The notes under the pieces: model-generated | Database searches by the model: none | Told to the model about the DNA's origin: nothing | The model's input: only the letters and a program-made list of their open reading frames with translations | Virus record (IMG/VR): IMGVR_UViG_3300033004_000007 | Span: 1 to 33,631 of that record | Direction: 5' to 3' (one strand) | Source of the DNA: a virus | Length of the DNA stretch: 33,631 bases | Translations under genes and position numbers: made by a program | Shown: positions 1-6,935 of the stretch, one piece after another | Layout: each line of letters begins with the position of its first letter | Position numbering within the stretch: position 1 is the stretch's first letter

Positions 1-2
1 CG

Positions 3-353
3 ATGGCGCTGAGCGTCGGTACCGGTGGTGCGCCGGTCATGCTGACCAACAACGGAATCTCCGACGCTATGCCCATGAGCATCTGGGGTCGACCGGTCAT
101 CTTCACCGAGAAGGCGAACACGCTCGGCACGGCGGGCGACATCTCGTTCGTTGACCTGAGCTACTACCTTATTGGCGACCGGATGCAGATGCAGACCAGT
201 GCTTCCGAGCACTACCTGTTCGGCAACGATAAGGTCGCGTACCGCTTCATTCAGCGCCTCGATGGCCGTCCGTGGCTGAACACCGCGATCACTCCGCAGA
301 ATGCTGGCAACACGCTGTCTCCGTTCGTCAATCTCAGCTCGACTCGTACGTAA
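3..353 (+). CDS. Major capsid protein, HK97-type (C-terminal part, cut by window start)
   Basis: Only the last 116 codons are visible; the frame is open to the window edge, so the true start lies upstream. The fragment contains the stretch PVIFTEKANTLGTAGDISFVD followed by YYLIGDRMQMQTS and ends in FVNLSST, a pattern typical of the P-domain and spine end of HK97-fold capsid proteins of actinophages. It would form the icosahedral shell. Its place directly before small decoration-like proteins and head-tail connectors fits. The family call is from recall of the fold's signature, not from a search. Confidence 0.85.
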   Translation: MALSVGTGGAPVMLTNNGISDAMPMSIWGRPVIFTEKANTLGTAGDISFVDLSYYLIGDRMQMQTSASEHYLFGNDKVAYRFIQRLDGRPWLNTAITPQNAGNTLSPFVNLSSTRT

Positions 354-370
354 GCTCAACTTCGGTCGAG

Positions 371-396
371 GAACTTCCTGTATGTAGGGGAAGTTC
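371..396 (+). terminator. Stem-loop after the capsid gene
   Basis: GAACTTCC (371-378) pairs perfectly with GGAAGTTC (389-396) around a 10-nt loop. No T-run follows, so it may be an attenuator or RNA-processing hairpin rather than a full terminator. Positions 354-513 hold no other gene I can support. Capsid genes commonly have such partial terminators to set stoichiometry; that role here is inference. Confidence 0.45.
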
Positions 397-513
397 GGTT
401 ATGCGTCGGGTGGGTAGGCAGCATAACGGCAACACTCTGGTCCGTCCCCGGAAAAGCCGGTTGTAGGACCCAACTGAGCGGCATTGAAACCCCGTTCAGA
501 GAGGAAGCAAATC

Positions 514-933
514 ATGGCTGGAATGGAAGGACTCGGGCGACTCTTCAACGTTGTCCCGATTGCGGCCGGACGTGGGCTGAACTTGCAGCATGCGTCTGCG
601 ATCACGTTCATCTGCACTGGAAACGACACGTTCACCGTGACGGTTGCCCAGGGATTCGCGGGATCATACGCGACTCCCGGAAACATCATCACAAACACGT
701 ACACGAACACGGCGACCAATGGTTCAGCAGCTTGGGTGAAGACCACTCAAGCTGCGTCGAACGCGGTCGTCATCGCATCGGGATCGGTGGCCTTCACCAT
801 TCGTGGCGAGTCCCTGCCGGACACGAAGAACTACGTCAAGGTGTCGGTCGGCGCTTCTGGCTTGGTCATGGCTATTCTGCACGACCTGGAAATCCAGCGC
901 ACTCCGGCTAACCTTGTCATTCCGAGCGCGTAG
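514..933 (+). CDS. Small virion protein, probably head-associated
   Basis: The product is 139 residues, starting at ATG 514 after a GAGAGGAAG ribosome-binding site; an upstream in-frame extension exists but lacks a good site. It is rich in Thr, Ala, Ser and Val with short beta-strand-like segments (TFTVTVAQG, NAVVIASGSVAFTIRG) and has no cysteine cluster or membrane segment. It sits between the capsid protein and the connector genes, the usual place for decoration or cement proteins. I do not recognise the family, so head decoration is an inference from position and composition. Confidence 0.7.
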   Translation: MAGMEGLGRLFNVVPIAAGRGLNLQHASAITFICTGNDTFTVTVAQGFAGSYATPGNIITNTYTNTATNGSAAWVKTTQAASNAVVIASGSVAFTIRGESLPDTKNYVKVSVGASGLVMAILHDLEIQRTPANLVIPSA

Positions 934-941
934 GGGCTGAC

Positions 942-1412
942 ATGTCGAATCAGCTCTACAAGAACATTGACATTCGCACGGTCTCCCTCGGGATTGCTGT
1001 GCAGCGCGCAACGGCAACCTTGCCTGCTACTGCCACGGGCAATATCTTCGTGGTCAGCCTCGGGCGCATTCTGGTGGTCAGCCTCATCGGCGAGGTCACG
1101 ACCGCGATTCAGAACCAGGCGTGCACTCTCGCAATCGGTACCGCCCCGACCGTCGGAACCGGCTCAACCACAGCACTCGGTACTGCGACATCGATCATCG
1201 CTGCGCCGATCGGCACCCACTTCGGGGCGAACCCAGGTGCCGCTACCGTGGTCGACCTTTCCACTCAAGCTGGGGTGAACGTCATGAGCACCCCGTTTGT
1301 GGTGAACCCCGGGAACATCACAATCACCACATCCGCGACCAACACCGGCTCGGTCAAGTGGGATATCGCCTATATCCCCTTGGACAACTCTGTGAGCGTG
1401 GTAGCCGCCTAG
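942..1412 (+). CDS. Small virion protein, Thr/Ala-rich beta protein
   Basis: The product is 156 residues. The start ATG 942 follows AGGGG by five bases and lies eight bases after the previous stop, so the two genes are co-translated. The sequence is dominated by alternating hydrophobic/Thr segments (VVSLGRILVVSLIGEV, GNITITTSATNTGSVKW), suggesting an all-beta fold. It lacks charged patches expected of enzymes. With its neighbours it forms a run of three beta-rich proteins between capsid and connector genes, consistent with capsid surface or decoration proteins. Family not recognised. Confidence 0.7.
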   Translation: MSNQLYKNIDIRTVSLGIAVQRATATLPATATGNIFVVSLGRILVVSLIGEVTTAIQNQACTLAIGTAPTVGTGSTTALGTATSIIAAPIGTHFGANPGAATVVDLSTQAGVNVMSTPFVVNPGNITITTSATNTGSVKWDIAYIPLDNSVSVVAA

Positions 1413-1417
1413 GAACT

Positions 1418-1463
1418 CCTAGGGCGCGTAGTCGGGCAGGGAGCCTCGATTACGCGCCCTAGG
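1418..1463 (+). repeat. Perfect 13-bp inverted repeat
   Basis: CCTAGGGCGCGTA (1418-1430) and TACGCGCCCTAGG (1451-1463) are exact inverse complements separated by 20 nt. The element lies right after one stop codon and just before the very strong ribosome-binding site of the next gene (AGGAGGAGGGAGGA). It could be a weak terminator or an RNA stem that controls access to that site. No T-run follows the right arm. Confidence 0.6.
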
Positions 1464-1482
1464 TCAGGAGGAGGGAGGACTT

Positions 1483-2034
1483 ATGACTTACGTAGAGACC
1501 CGTCCGCCCGACCCTTTCGCAGTTGCTTCGGGCCAGCAGACGATGCGCCGTGAGGACTGCTCATCGGTTGCGCTCGCGTATTCGACCGGGGATGTCAGGC
1601 TCACCATGCTGCGCCCTCGGTACAATTTCACCGCGACGCAGATAATTATGCGCACCGGATCGACTGCCGCAGCAGCGACTCCGAGCATCTGCCGATACGG
1701 CCTGTATCTGCTGAACGCGGCCGGAGACACCTGGACTCTGGTTGGCAGCACGCCGAACGACACCACCTTGTTCGCGGCCGCGAATACTCAGTACTCAAAG
1801 ACCATGTCCGCTTCTGTTGCCATGAACCCGGCCTCCCGGTACGCGATCACCGCCATGTGCGTCACTGCAACGACCGCTCCTAGTTTCACCGGAGTGTCGA
1901 CTCAGGCTGATGTGCTCAACATCGCTCCCGCAATGAGTGGAACCCTGCTCGCGCAGACGGACTTGCCATCCTCTATTCTCGTGGCGAGTCTCGGAACTAC
2001 CTCGCAATTGTTCTTCGGAATTGTCGCTCCCTGA
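1483..2034 (+). CDS. Virion protein of unknown family, beta-rich
   Basis: The product is 183 residues. ATG 1483 follows a long purine-rich ribosome-binding site, implying high expression as expected for a structural protein. The N-terminus (ETRPPDPFAVASGQQTMRRE) is followed by beta-like segments and a stretch resembling a jelly-roll or carbohydrate-binding surface protein (YGLYLLNAAGDTWTLVGST, SRYAITAMCVTAT). Proteins of this look are seen as capsid or tail fibres in actinophages; here its place before the connectors favours a head surface role. That assignment is inferred. Confidence 0.65.
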   Translation: MTYVETRPPDPFAVASGQQTMRREDCSSVALAYSTGDVRLTMLRPRYNFTATQIIMRTGSTAAAATPSICRYGLYLLNAAGDTWTLVGSTPNDTTLFAAANTQYSKTMSASVAMNPASRYAITAMCVTATTAPSFTGVSTQADVLNIAPAMSGTLLAQTDLPSSILVASLGTTSQLFFGIVAP

Positions 2035-2048
2035 GGAGATATGGTCAG

Positions 2049-2294
2049 ATGGCAAAGATCAGTCGATACGGCGGACCGTCGGATGCGAACGCTGTCCCTG
2101 GCGAGGTTCGCGCTGACGCTTCTGGCCGGATCAGCTCGGCTCATCCGGATGAGCAGGGCGTCCTTCCGCTGTGGGGGGAGCCGACCGAGGTACCGTTGAG
2201 CGAACGGGAGGAAGAATGGCCTGGACCAGCATCTACGCAATCGCCCGAGAAGCGAACGAATACAAAAAGTTCTACGAAAGCCACACGCCGCTAG
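2049..2294 (+). CDS. Small hydrophilic protein in the head-tail region
   Basis: The product is 81 residues, starting at ATG 2049 with GGAG about 11 bases upstream; ATG 2041 is too near the site and leads into another frame. It begins MAKISRYGGPSDANAVPGE and is polar and Pro/Glu-rich, probably disordered. Small MAK-type proteins with a RYGG motif precede the connector in many actinophages. The last 79 bases overlap the next gene in another frame, so its C-terminus (a Lys/Arg/Thr-rich tail) is constrained by its neighbour. Confidence 0.55.
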   Translation: MAKISRYGGPSDANAVPGEVRADASGRISSAHPDEQGVLPLWGEPTEVPLSEREEEWPGPASTQSPEKRTNTKSSTKATRR

Positions 2295-2407
2295 CTTGTC
2301 CGAACGACGGAGAACCGCTGAGTCAAGGCCCTAATGGGGTTCGATTCTGCAAGTTCGACGGCTGGCGTTGGAACGGAACATGGGATGGCGACAGCCACCC
2401 TTACTAA
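2216..2407 (+). CDS. Small conserved actinophage protein with two Cys (zinc-ribbon-like)
   Basis: The product is 63 residues from ATG 2216, which has GGGAGGAAGA just upstream; the longer GTG start at 2171 has no comparable site. The core PLACPNDGEPLSQGP, then VRFCKFDGWRW, is a pattern I associate with short proteins in the head-tail region of actinophages. The two cysteines are too few for a full zinc site. It overlaps the preceding gene by 79 bases. Function unknown; possibly a small assembly factor. Confidence 0.7.
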   Translation: MAWTSIYAIAREANEYKKFYESHTPLACPNDGEPLSQGPNGVRFCKFDGWRWNGTWDGDSHPY

Positions 2408-2452
2408 CTGAATATCCTTGCTCGACTGGACTTCCGTAGAAAGCAACCGGAC

Positions 2453-3523
2453 ATGGCGAGTAACACCCCATCGGGCGCTTACTACGCGTCCGTACAAGAC
2501 ATGCAAGCGACGCTCGACTTCAACGAGAGCGCCTACAATGTAGCCCAAATCAAAGATCGGCTTGCCGAGGCGACCGATCTAGTTGACGGTTACCTGCACC
2601 GTAACTTCTTCCCCGTCCTTGAGACGCGATCGTTCGACTGGCCTCCCGAGGGGCCGATGATTCCGTGGCGCCTCTGGTTGGACCAGGGCAACGAGATCAT
2701 CTCAGTCACATCGATGACCAGTGGCGGAGTCTCGATCCCCGGCTCCAACATCGTGTTGCAACCGAACTGGTCCGGGCCGCCGTTCAACCGGCTCGAAATT
2801 CTCATCGGAACGAACTCGTTCCTCACTGCCGGGAGCACGTGGCAGAACGCGATCCAGATCACCGGAGTGTGGGGATACTCCAACCAGACCATCAGCGCCA
2901 CCACTCTTGCCGCTTCGATCTCCACCACCTCGGCCACGACGCTCACTGTTTCGGACTCTTCGAGACTCGGCATCGGCAACGTCATTCTCGTTGACTCCGA
3001 GTACATGGTCATCAATGACAGAAACTTCACGTCTACCTCGCAGTCTTTGCAGACTACTCTGAGTGCGTCTGCCGCTAACAACACTGTGGCTGTGACGACA
3101 GGTTCTGCCTATGTGGTGGGCGAGACGATCCTGCTCGATGCCGAGCAGATGCTGGTCCTTGCGATTTCGGGCAACAATCTGATTGTGAAGCGCGCCTTCA
3201 ATGGCAGCGTCCTGGCCGCCCACATAGGCTCTACGATCTTCGCGTCGCGCTTGTTGACGGTTACTCGTGCCGCGCTTGGAACGACCGCAGCGACGCACTC
3301 AAACGGCGCAACGGTGAATCTGCACTGGATTCCGCCAGCGGTCAAGTCTCTGTGTGTGGCTGAGGCCGGTTGGCTCTTCCAGGGTCAGGCGAGCGCGTGG
3401 CAGACCGGAGCGACAAGCCGGGCCGGTTCGGCGAAGAACAGCCCTGCTTTGAACAACCTGATCGATCTCAGGGCGCAGGCTCAGGCGATCATCGGCCGTT
3501 CCGGAAGGACTCGCCATGTCTGA
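2453..3523 (+). CDS. Head-tail connector (adaptor) protein, extended form
   Basis: The product is 356 residues. The N-terminal part, about 120 residues (ATLDFNESAYNVAQIKDRLAEATDLVDGYL), resembles gp6/gp15-type adaptor proteins that bind under the portal ring. The C-terminus returns to this fold (PPAVKSLCVAEAGWLFQGQASAW). The roughly 130 residues between are a Ser/Thr-rich beta domain, so the protein is about twice the usual adaptor length; an inserted surface domain is likely. Its order before HK97-gp10-like and tail-terminator genes supports the call. The upstream ribosome-binding site is weak, and the 3' end overlaps the next gene by eight bases. Confidence 0.75.
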   Translation: MASNTPSGAYYASVQDMQATLDFNESAYNVAQIKDRLAEATDLVDGYLHRNFFPVLETRSFDWPPEGPMIPWRLWLDQGNEIISVTSMTSGGVSIPGSNIVLQPNWSGPPFNRLEILIGTNSFLTAGSTWQNAIQITGVWGYSNQTISATTLAASISTTSATTLTVSDSSRLGIGNVILVDSEYMVINDRNFTSTSQSLQTTLSASAANNTVAVTTGSAYVVGETILLDAEQMLVLAISGNNLIVKRAFNGSVLAAHIGSTIFASRLLTVTRAALGTTAATHSNGATVNLHWIPPAVKSLCVAEAGWLFQGQASAWQTGATSRAGSAKNSPALNNLIDLRAQAQAIIGRSGRTRHV

Positions 3524-3899
3524 GGTAACGCGCGTACTTGGCCCGCTGTTCGACGGACGCGCTCAGGCGCAGATTCCGCTTCTCATGGCGGAAGCCGTGC
3601 ACCAGGCTGCGCGTGTCGGAGAACAGGACGTGCACATCGCACAAGCCGCGAAGTTCGTCAACCCGACCGGGCGCTACGAATCCTCGATCCGTATTGAAGG
3701 CTCAGGTATAACCGAGCAGATCACTGACGGAGGCATGATCTACGGACCGTGGCTCGAAGGCGTTGGGTCGCGCAATAAGACGACTCGGTTCAAGGGCTAC
3801 AAGATTATGCGCTCCGTGACCCAAGGACTGAAGCGCGAAAAGGTCAAGGTCATTCTCGGGATACTCGTACCGAAGCATGTAGCGAGGATGAACGAATGA
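3516..3899 (+). CDS. HK97 gp10-like head-tail joining protein
   Basis: The product is 127 residues, with AAGGA shortly upstream of ATG 3516. The segment GGMIYGPWLEGVGSRNKTTRFKGY is diagnostic-looking for the gp10-like minor head or tail-completion family of actinophages. Proteins of this family sit at the head-tail interface. It overlaps the connector by eight bases and is followed by an ATGA overlap with the tail terminator gene, so the three are translated as a coupled block. Confidence 0.8.
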   Translation: MSEVTRVLGPLFDGRAQAQIPLLMAEAVHQAARVGEQDVHIAQAAKFVNPTGRYESSIRIEGSGITEQITDGGMIYGPWLEGVGSRNKTTRFKGYKIMRSVTQGLKREKVKVILGILVPKHVARMNE

Positions 3900-4366
3900 C
3901 CAACGTCGGACTGACCTTCAGTACGCTTCTGGATGGTGTCGTTTCTGACGCCCTATCGCTCGGCGTGTTCGACAAGGTGAACACGCACGAGCCGAAGGCC
4001 GCGCCGATCAGTCGCGGAGTGGTGTGCTCGATCTGGATCGACAGCATTCAGCCGACTTCGCAAGGTTCAAGTCTGAACAACGTCACCGCAGTAGTCGTCC
4101 TCAAGGCCCGCTGTACCAGCTCGATGCTCTCTGAACCGCAAGATGCTATCGATACGAACATCACGAATGCGGTTGACGTTTTTATGGGCGCTATAGTCGG
4201 TGGCTTCACTCTGAACGGCGCCCTGCGCAATGTCGATATCTTCGGGCAGCATGGACAATCACTCGGCGCGGATGCTGGATACATCAACATTGACGGAAAG
4301 ATCTTCCGGGGCCTGACGATAACGATCCCGTGTGTCGTCAATGATGCATGGACCGAGGTGGCGTAA
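3896..4366 (+). CDS. Tail terminator protein
   Basis: The product is 156 residues and starts inside an ATGA overlap. It begins with a short helix (TFSTLLDGVVSDALSLGVFDKVNTHEP) followed by beta strands and ends in TITIPCVVNDAWTEVA, the layout of gpU/gp17-like terminators that cap the tail tube. Its order, connector to terminator to tail tube, matches lambda- and HK97-like phages. Its stop and the next start overlap (TAATG). The call rests mainly on gene order and length. Confidence 0.7.
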   Translation: MTNVGLTFSTLLDGVVSDALSLGVFDKVNTHEPKAAPISRGVVCSIWIDSIQPTSQGSSLNNVTAVVVLKARCTSSMLSEPQDAIDTNITNAVDVFMGAIVGGFTLNGALRNVDIFGQHGQSLGADAGYINIDGKIFRGLTITIPCVVNDAWTEVA

Positions 4367-5115
4367 TGACGAAGACAACCGGACTTGGCGATCAGCTACT
4401 GGTGAACGGCTATATCGTCTCCAACGACACGGGTGGTCTCAACCGCATCGGCGGAGGCCCGGCCGCACTTGACATGACCGGAATCGATAAGAGCGGCTAC
4501 GAGCGACAAGGCGGGTTGCGTACAGGCGAGATCCAGTTTACTGGATTCTTCAACCCGACGATCGGCGGTTTGCATAACGCGCTTGCTTCGCTGCCAACCA
4601 CGGATGCGGTTGCTACCTATTGCAACGGAGTGGCCCTCGGAGCGCCTTCAGCAGCTTGTATCGGGAAGTCCATCGACTATGGAGTGACGCGCGGGAACGA
4701 CGGCATGATCAATGTCGCGTGCGATGTCCAGTCGAATGGGTTCGGATTGGAGTGGGGTTTCAGCGCGACCCCGTGCGTCCGGGTTGACACTACAGCGACA
4801 AATGGAGCGAGCGTTGACACTTTAGCGTCAGCGAGCTTCGGTGGCCAGGCTTATCTCCAGGTGACCCTCTTCACTGGCACCGACGCCACGGTGAAGATCC
4901 AGGACTCCGCAGACAATAGCTCGTTCGCGGACGTTGCCTCGTTCGCCTTCCCACAGATCACCTCATCCACCCCGCTCTCTACCAGGATCGCGCTCGCCAA
5001 CACGGCGACGATCCGACGGTACGTCCGGGTGGCCACGGTGACCACGGGCGGCTTCAGCCTGCTGGATTTCCACGTCATGGTGGTTAAAAACGCTATCGCA
5101 GGACAGGTGTTCTGA
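4366..5115 (+). CDS. Major tail (tube) protein with extra C-terminal beta domain
   Basis: The product is 249 residues from ATG 4366 in a TAATG overlap. Residues about 1-140 are clearly related to the product of the gene at 5964: both have a GLG start, a TGIDKS.YERQ motif, a FNP motif and a DYG/DYA..R segment. The C-terminal 110 residues (LQVTLFTGTDATVKIQDSADN, RYVRVATVTTGGFSLLDF) look like an Ig-like or jelly-roll domain, common as surface decoration on siphophage tail tubes. It would polymerise into the tail tube around the tape measure. Confidence 0.75.
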   Translation: MTKTTGLGDQLLVNGYIVSNDTGGLNRIGGGPAALDMTGIDKSGYERQGGLRTGEIQFTGFFNPTIGGLHNALASLPTTDAVATYCNGVALGAPSAACIGKSIDYGVTRGNDGMINVACDVQSNGFGLEWGFSATPCVRVDTTATNGASVDTLASASFGGQAYLQVTLFTGTDATVKIQDSADNSSFADVASFAFPQITSSTPLSTRIALANTATIRRYVRVATVTTGGFSLLDFHVMVVKNAIAGQVF

Positions 5116-5552
5116 TGTTCCGACCCGACCCTTTGGCTGGCGTTGGTGCCTACAAGACCTACGGGCTTGTCCGTCCACTGGCAACACACTGGCGCAGGGC
5201 GACCTGTGAAGAGGTGGAATGCTCGGCTTTCCTGCATGGCTGGATCACGCGCGTTCCTCGCGGTTCAGAGCAGGCGCAATACGTTCTGAGCAAAGCCCAC
5301 GGCCGGACGTTCACTGAAACAGCCGGGCTCGATTCGACCGAGCACGAGTTCCTGTTCGGTCCTGGGCAGACGTGCTTTGGCTCGGCCGACCACAAAGTGC
5401 CCATCGAGCGTGAACCAATCTATATCGTCCGCGACGGAGATTGGCGCGGCAATCCGACCGGATGGCGACGTGAACACAAGAACGGAGACGACTGGGTTGA
5501 AGACTTCGGCGAACATCAGGACGTTCTCGCGGCTCGCATTAATCGCGGGTAG
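5115..5552 (+). CDS. Conserved actinophage tail-region protein
   Basis: The product is 145 residues, starting in a TGATG overlap with the tail-tube gene. It begins FRPDPLAGVGAYKTYGLVRPLATHWRRATCEEVECSAF, then continues with LHGW, a pattern I recognise from hypothetical proteins in actinophage tail operons. Several Trp, Cys and His residues suggest a small folded domain. The gene neighbourhood implies a tail or tail-assembly role; the biochemical function is unknown. Its last 56 bases overlap the lipoprotein-like gene that follows. Confidence 0.7.
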   Translation: MFRPDPLAGVGAYKTYGLVRPLATHWRRATCEEVECSAFLHGWITRVPRGSEQAQYVLSKAHGRTFTETAGLDSTEHEFLFGPGQTCFGSADHKVPIEREPIYIVRDGDWRGNPTGWRREHKNGDDWVEDFGEHQDVLAARINRG

Positions 5553-5718
5553 CGCATTTGTCATCGGATCGTGCCAGCACAAGTCGACGATAGCGCCGAG
5601 TCCTAGCGTCACTCCGAGTCCAGCCGCTCATGCGGGCCAGTGTTATACCAATGGATACACGAAGAAGAATGGTAGTCACGTTGGCGGCTACTGGCACAAG
5701 TGTCTCAAGACGTCATAG
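5497..5718 (+). CDS. Small predicted lipoprotein inside the tail operon
   Basis: The product is 73 residues if read from TTG 5497, which has GGAG nine bases upstream; a GTG at 5470 has no such site. The N-terminus is a textbook type II signal: positive start (MKTSANIRTFSR), hydrophobic core (LALIAGSAFVIG) and lipobox VIGSC at about residue 26. The mature part is a Ser/Pro linker followed by a Cys/Trp/Tyr-rich module (QCYTNGYTKKNGSHVGGYW). It would be anchored on the outer face of the membrane. Phage lipoproteins of this kind can block superinfection; that role is inference. Confidence 0.6.
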   Translation: MKTSANIRTFSRLALIAGSAFVIGSCQHKSTIAPSPSVTPSPAAHAGQCYTNGYTKKNGSHVGGYWHKCLKTS

Positions 5719-5737
5719 CGACCTTAGTGGAGAGAGG

Positions 5738-5962
5738 ATGAAAACCGCCATCTGGATCGTGGCATTCGCAATGGTTGCTTTCGTTGGCTACCTCATCGGT
5801 GGGGTGGCCAAGAAGGCGCCAGTTACGACGAATGAATGCCTTGGTCGCATCGTCACATCCGCTTCGAACGAGACGTCCTACGATCTGTGCCCAGAGCTGT
5901 CGGACAACGATAAAGCTCTAGTCATGGAGCAACTGAGCGATTATCTGAAGAGAGGAATCTGA
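5738..5962 (+). CDS. Single-pass membrane protein, Cys pair outside
   Basis: The product is 74 residues from ATG 5738, preceded by GGAGAGAGG. Residues 3-23 (TAIWIVAFAMVAFVGYLIGG) form one transmembrane helix with a following Lys pair. The remaining 50 residues contain two cysteines (NECLGRI and DLCPEL) and a helical end. It follows the lipoprotein gene by 19 bases and precedes the second tail-tube paralogue, so the two membrane-targeted genes look like an insertion in the tail operon. No family recognised. Confidence 0.65.
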   Translation: MKTAIWIVAFAMVAFVGYLIGGVAKKAPVTTNECLGRIVTSASNETSYDLCPELSDNDKALVMEQLSDYLKRGI

Positions 5963-5963
5963 A

Positions 5964-6374
5964 ATGGCAAAGCAAACTGGTCTAGGTTGGACGACGTGTT
6001 CCGTCGATGACTCGGGTGGCACCGTCCGGGCGATCATCAATGATGTGACCAACCTTCAGTTTTCGACACCGCGCGGCGTGCAGGACATCACCGGTATCGA
6101 CAAGTCCGCATACGAGCGCCAGCTCTTGCTGGCCGACTTCTCGATCACTCTGAATGGTGTTTTCAACCCAGCAGCAACTACCAGTTCACACGCGGTGTTC
6201 TCGACCGTTCCCTCAAGCTCTGTCAACCGCACAACGACCCTGGTGGTTGGCGGCAAGACGCTGGCTGGCGAGCTGCTCTACACGGACTATGCACTTACCC
6301 GGGCCAACTCTGGCGAGCTGACCTGGTCTGCGCCTGGCGTGCTCGCGGACGGCACTGTACCTACTTGGGCATAG
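5964..6374 (+). CDS. Second tail-tube-like protein (paralogue)
   Basis: The product is 136 residues with AGAGGA seven bases before ATG 5964. It shares a GLG start, DITGIDKSAYERQ, GVFNP and an LTRANSGELTW segment with the N-terminal half of the tail protein at 4366, so one arose by duplication of the other. It lacks the C-terminal Ig-like domain. Single-domain proteins of this type are common in actinophages just before the tail assembly chaperones. Whether this one or the longer paralogue is the main tube subunit cannot be decided from sequence. Confidence 0.75.
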   Translation: MAKQTGLGWTTCSVDDSGGTVRAIINDVTNLQFSTPRGVQDITGIDKSAYERQLLLADFSITLNGVFNPAATTSSHAVFSTVPSSSVNRTTTLVVGGKTLAGELLYTDYALTRANSGELTWSAPGVLADGTVPTWA

Positions 6375-6384
6375 GATTCAAGTC

Positions 6385-6780
6385 ATGGGCTTCAAACCTC
6401 AGCGAACGCTGTACAAACTCAAATTCACGGACGACAAGTACGACGGAATGGAAATCGTCGTACGCTCCGTTCCGATCGGTACTTTGGCCAAGCTTCAGAG
6501 TGAGGGAGAAAAGAATCAGAACAGCATCAATGAATTGTGCGAGCTACTCTCATCCAACATTCAGTCTTGGAACCTCGAATTCCACGACGGTTCCCCGATG
6601 CCCATTACGTTGGACTCGCTCCTAGATCAAGAGTTTGACTTTGTCTATGACGTTGTGAACGCCTGGACTTCGGCGATTACGGGGGTAACGGACGAACTAA
6701 AAAAAGACTTGAAGAATGGAGGGAATACGGAGGAATTGAATCTCCCGATGGTTCCATTACCGATGAGCCCAGTGAGCTAG
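6385..6780 (+). CDS. Tail assembly chaperone, short (unshifted) product
   Basis: The product is 131 residues, with AGGA eight bases before ATG 6385. It lies between a tail-tube gene and the tape measure, the invariant position of the G/GT-type chaperones. It starts KPQRTLYKLKFTDDKYDGMEIVVRSVPIGTLAKL, typical of the family. A slippery A-run lies at 6699-6705, 25 codons before the stop, and the -1 frame stays open well past it. The short protein is expected to be the more abundant form that binds tape measure and tube subunits. Confidence 0.85.
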   Translation: MGFKPQRTLYKLKFTDDKYDGMEIVVRSVPIGTLAKLQSEGEKNQNSINELCELLSSNIQSWNLEFHDGSPMPITLDSLLDQEFDFVYDVVNAWTSAITGVTDELKKDLKNGGNTEELNLPMVPLPMSPVS

Positions 6781-6935
6781 CTTATGCACGAACGATCGTC
6801 GGTCTGTGCAGAGACTTCCATTGTCTGCCGAGTCAGCTCTACAAGGAAGATGCTAGTTTCCTGCGTCTGCTCTTGATAGAGAGTCTAGGAAAGAGACCCG
6901 ATGCCGAACCTAGTCGAGATAGTCATTACGGCTAA
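6385..6935 (+). CDS. Tail assembly chaperone, -1 frameshift product
   Basis: Reading 107 codons from 6385 to 6705, then slipping back one base and continuing from 6705, gives 183 residues ending at TAA 6933-6935. The added 76 residues contain LAYARTIVGLCRDFHCLP and QLYKEDASFLRLLLIESLGKR, which matches the helical second half seen in other chaperone GT-type extensions. The extension runs 35 bases into the tape measure gene. No independent start with a good ribosome-binding site exists for the second frame, so expression by programmed slippage is the simplest reading. Confidence 0.8.
6699..6705 (+). promoter_or_regulatory. Programmed -1 ribosomal frameshift slippery site
   Basis: The heptamer A AAA AAA is in the correct phase: the first A is the third base of CTA, then two AAA codons, then GAC. 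Tandem slippage keeps perfect pairing in the -1 frame. It is the only such run in the gene, and the -1 frame it opens encodes a family-typical extension. Confidence 0.8.
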
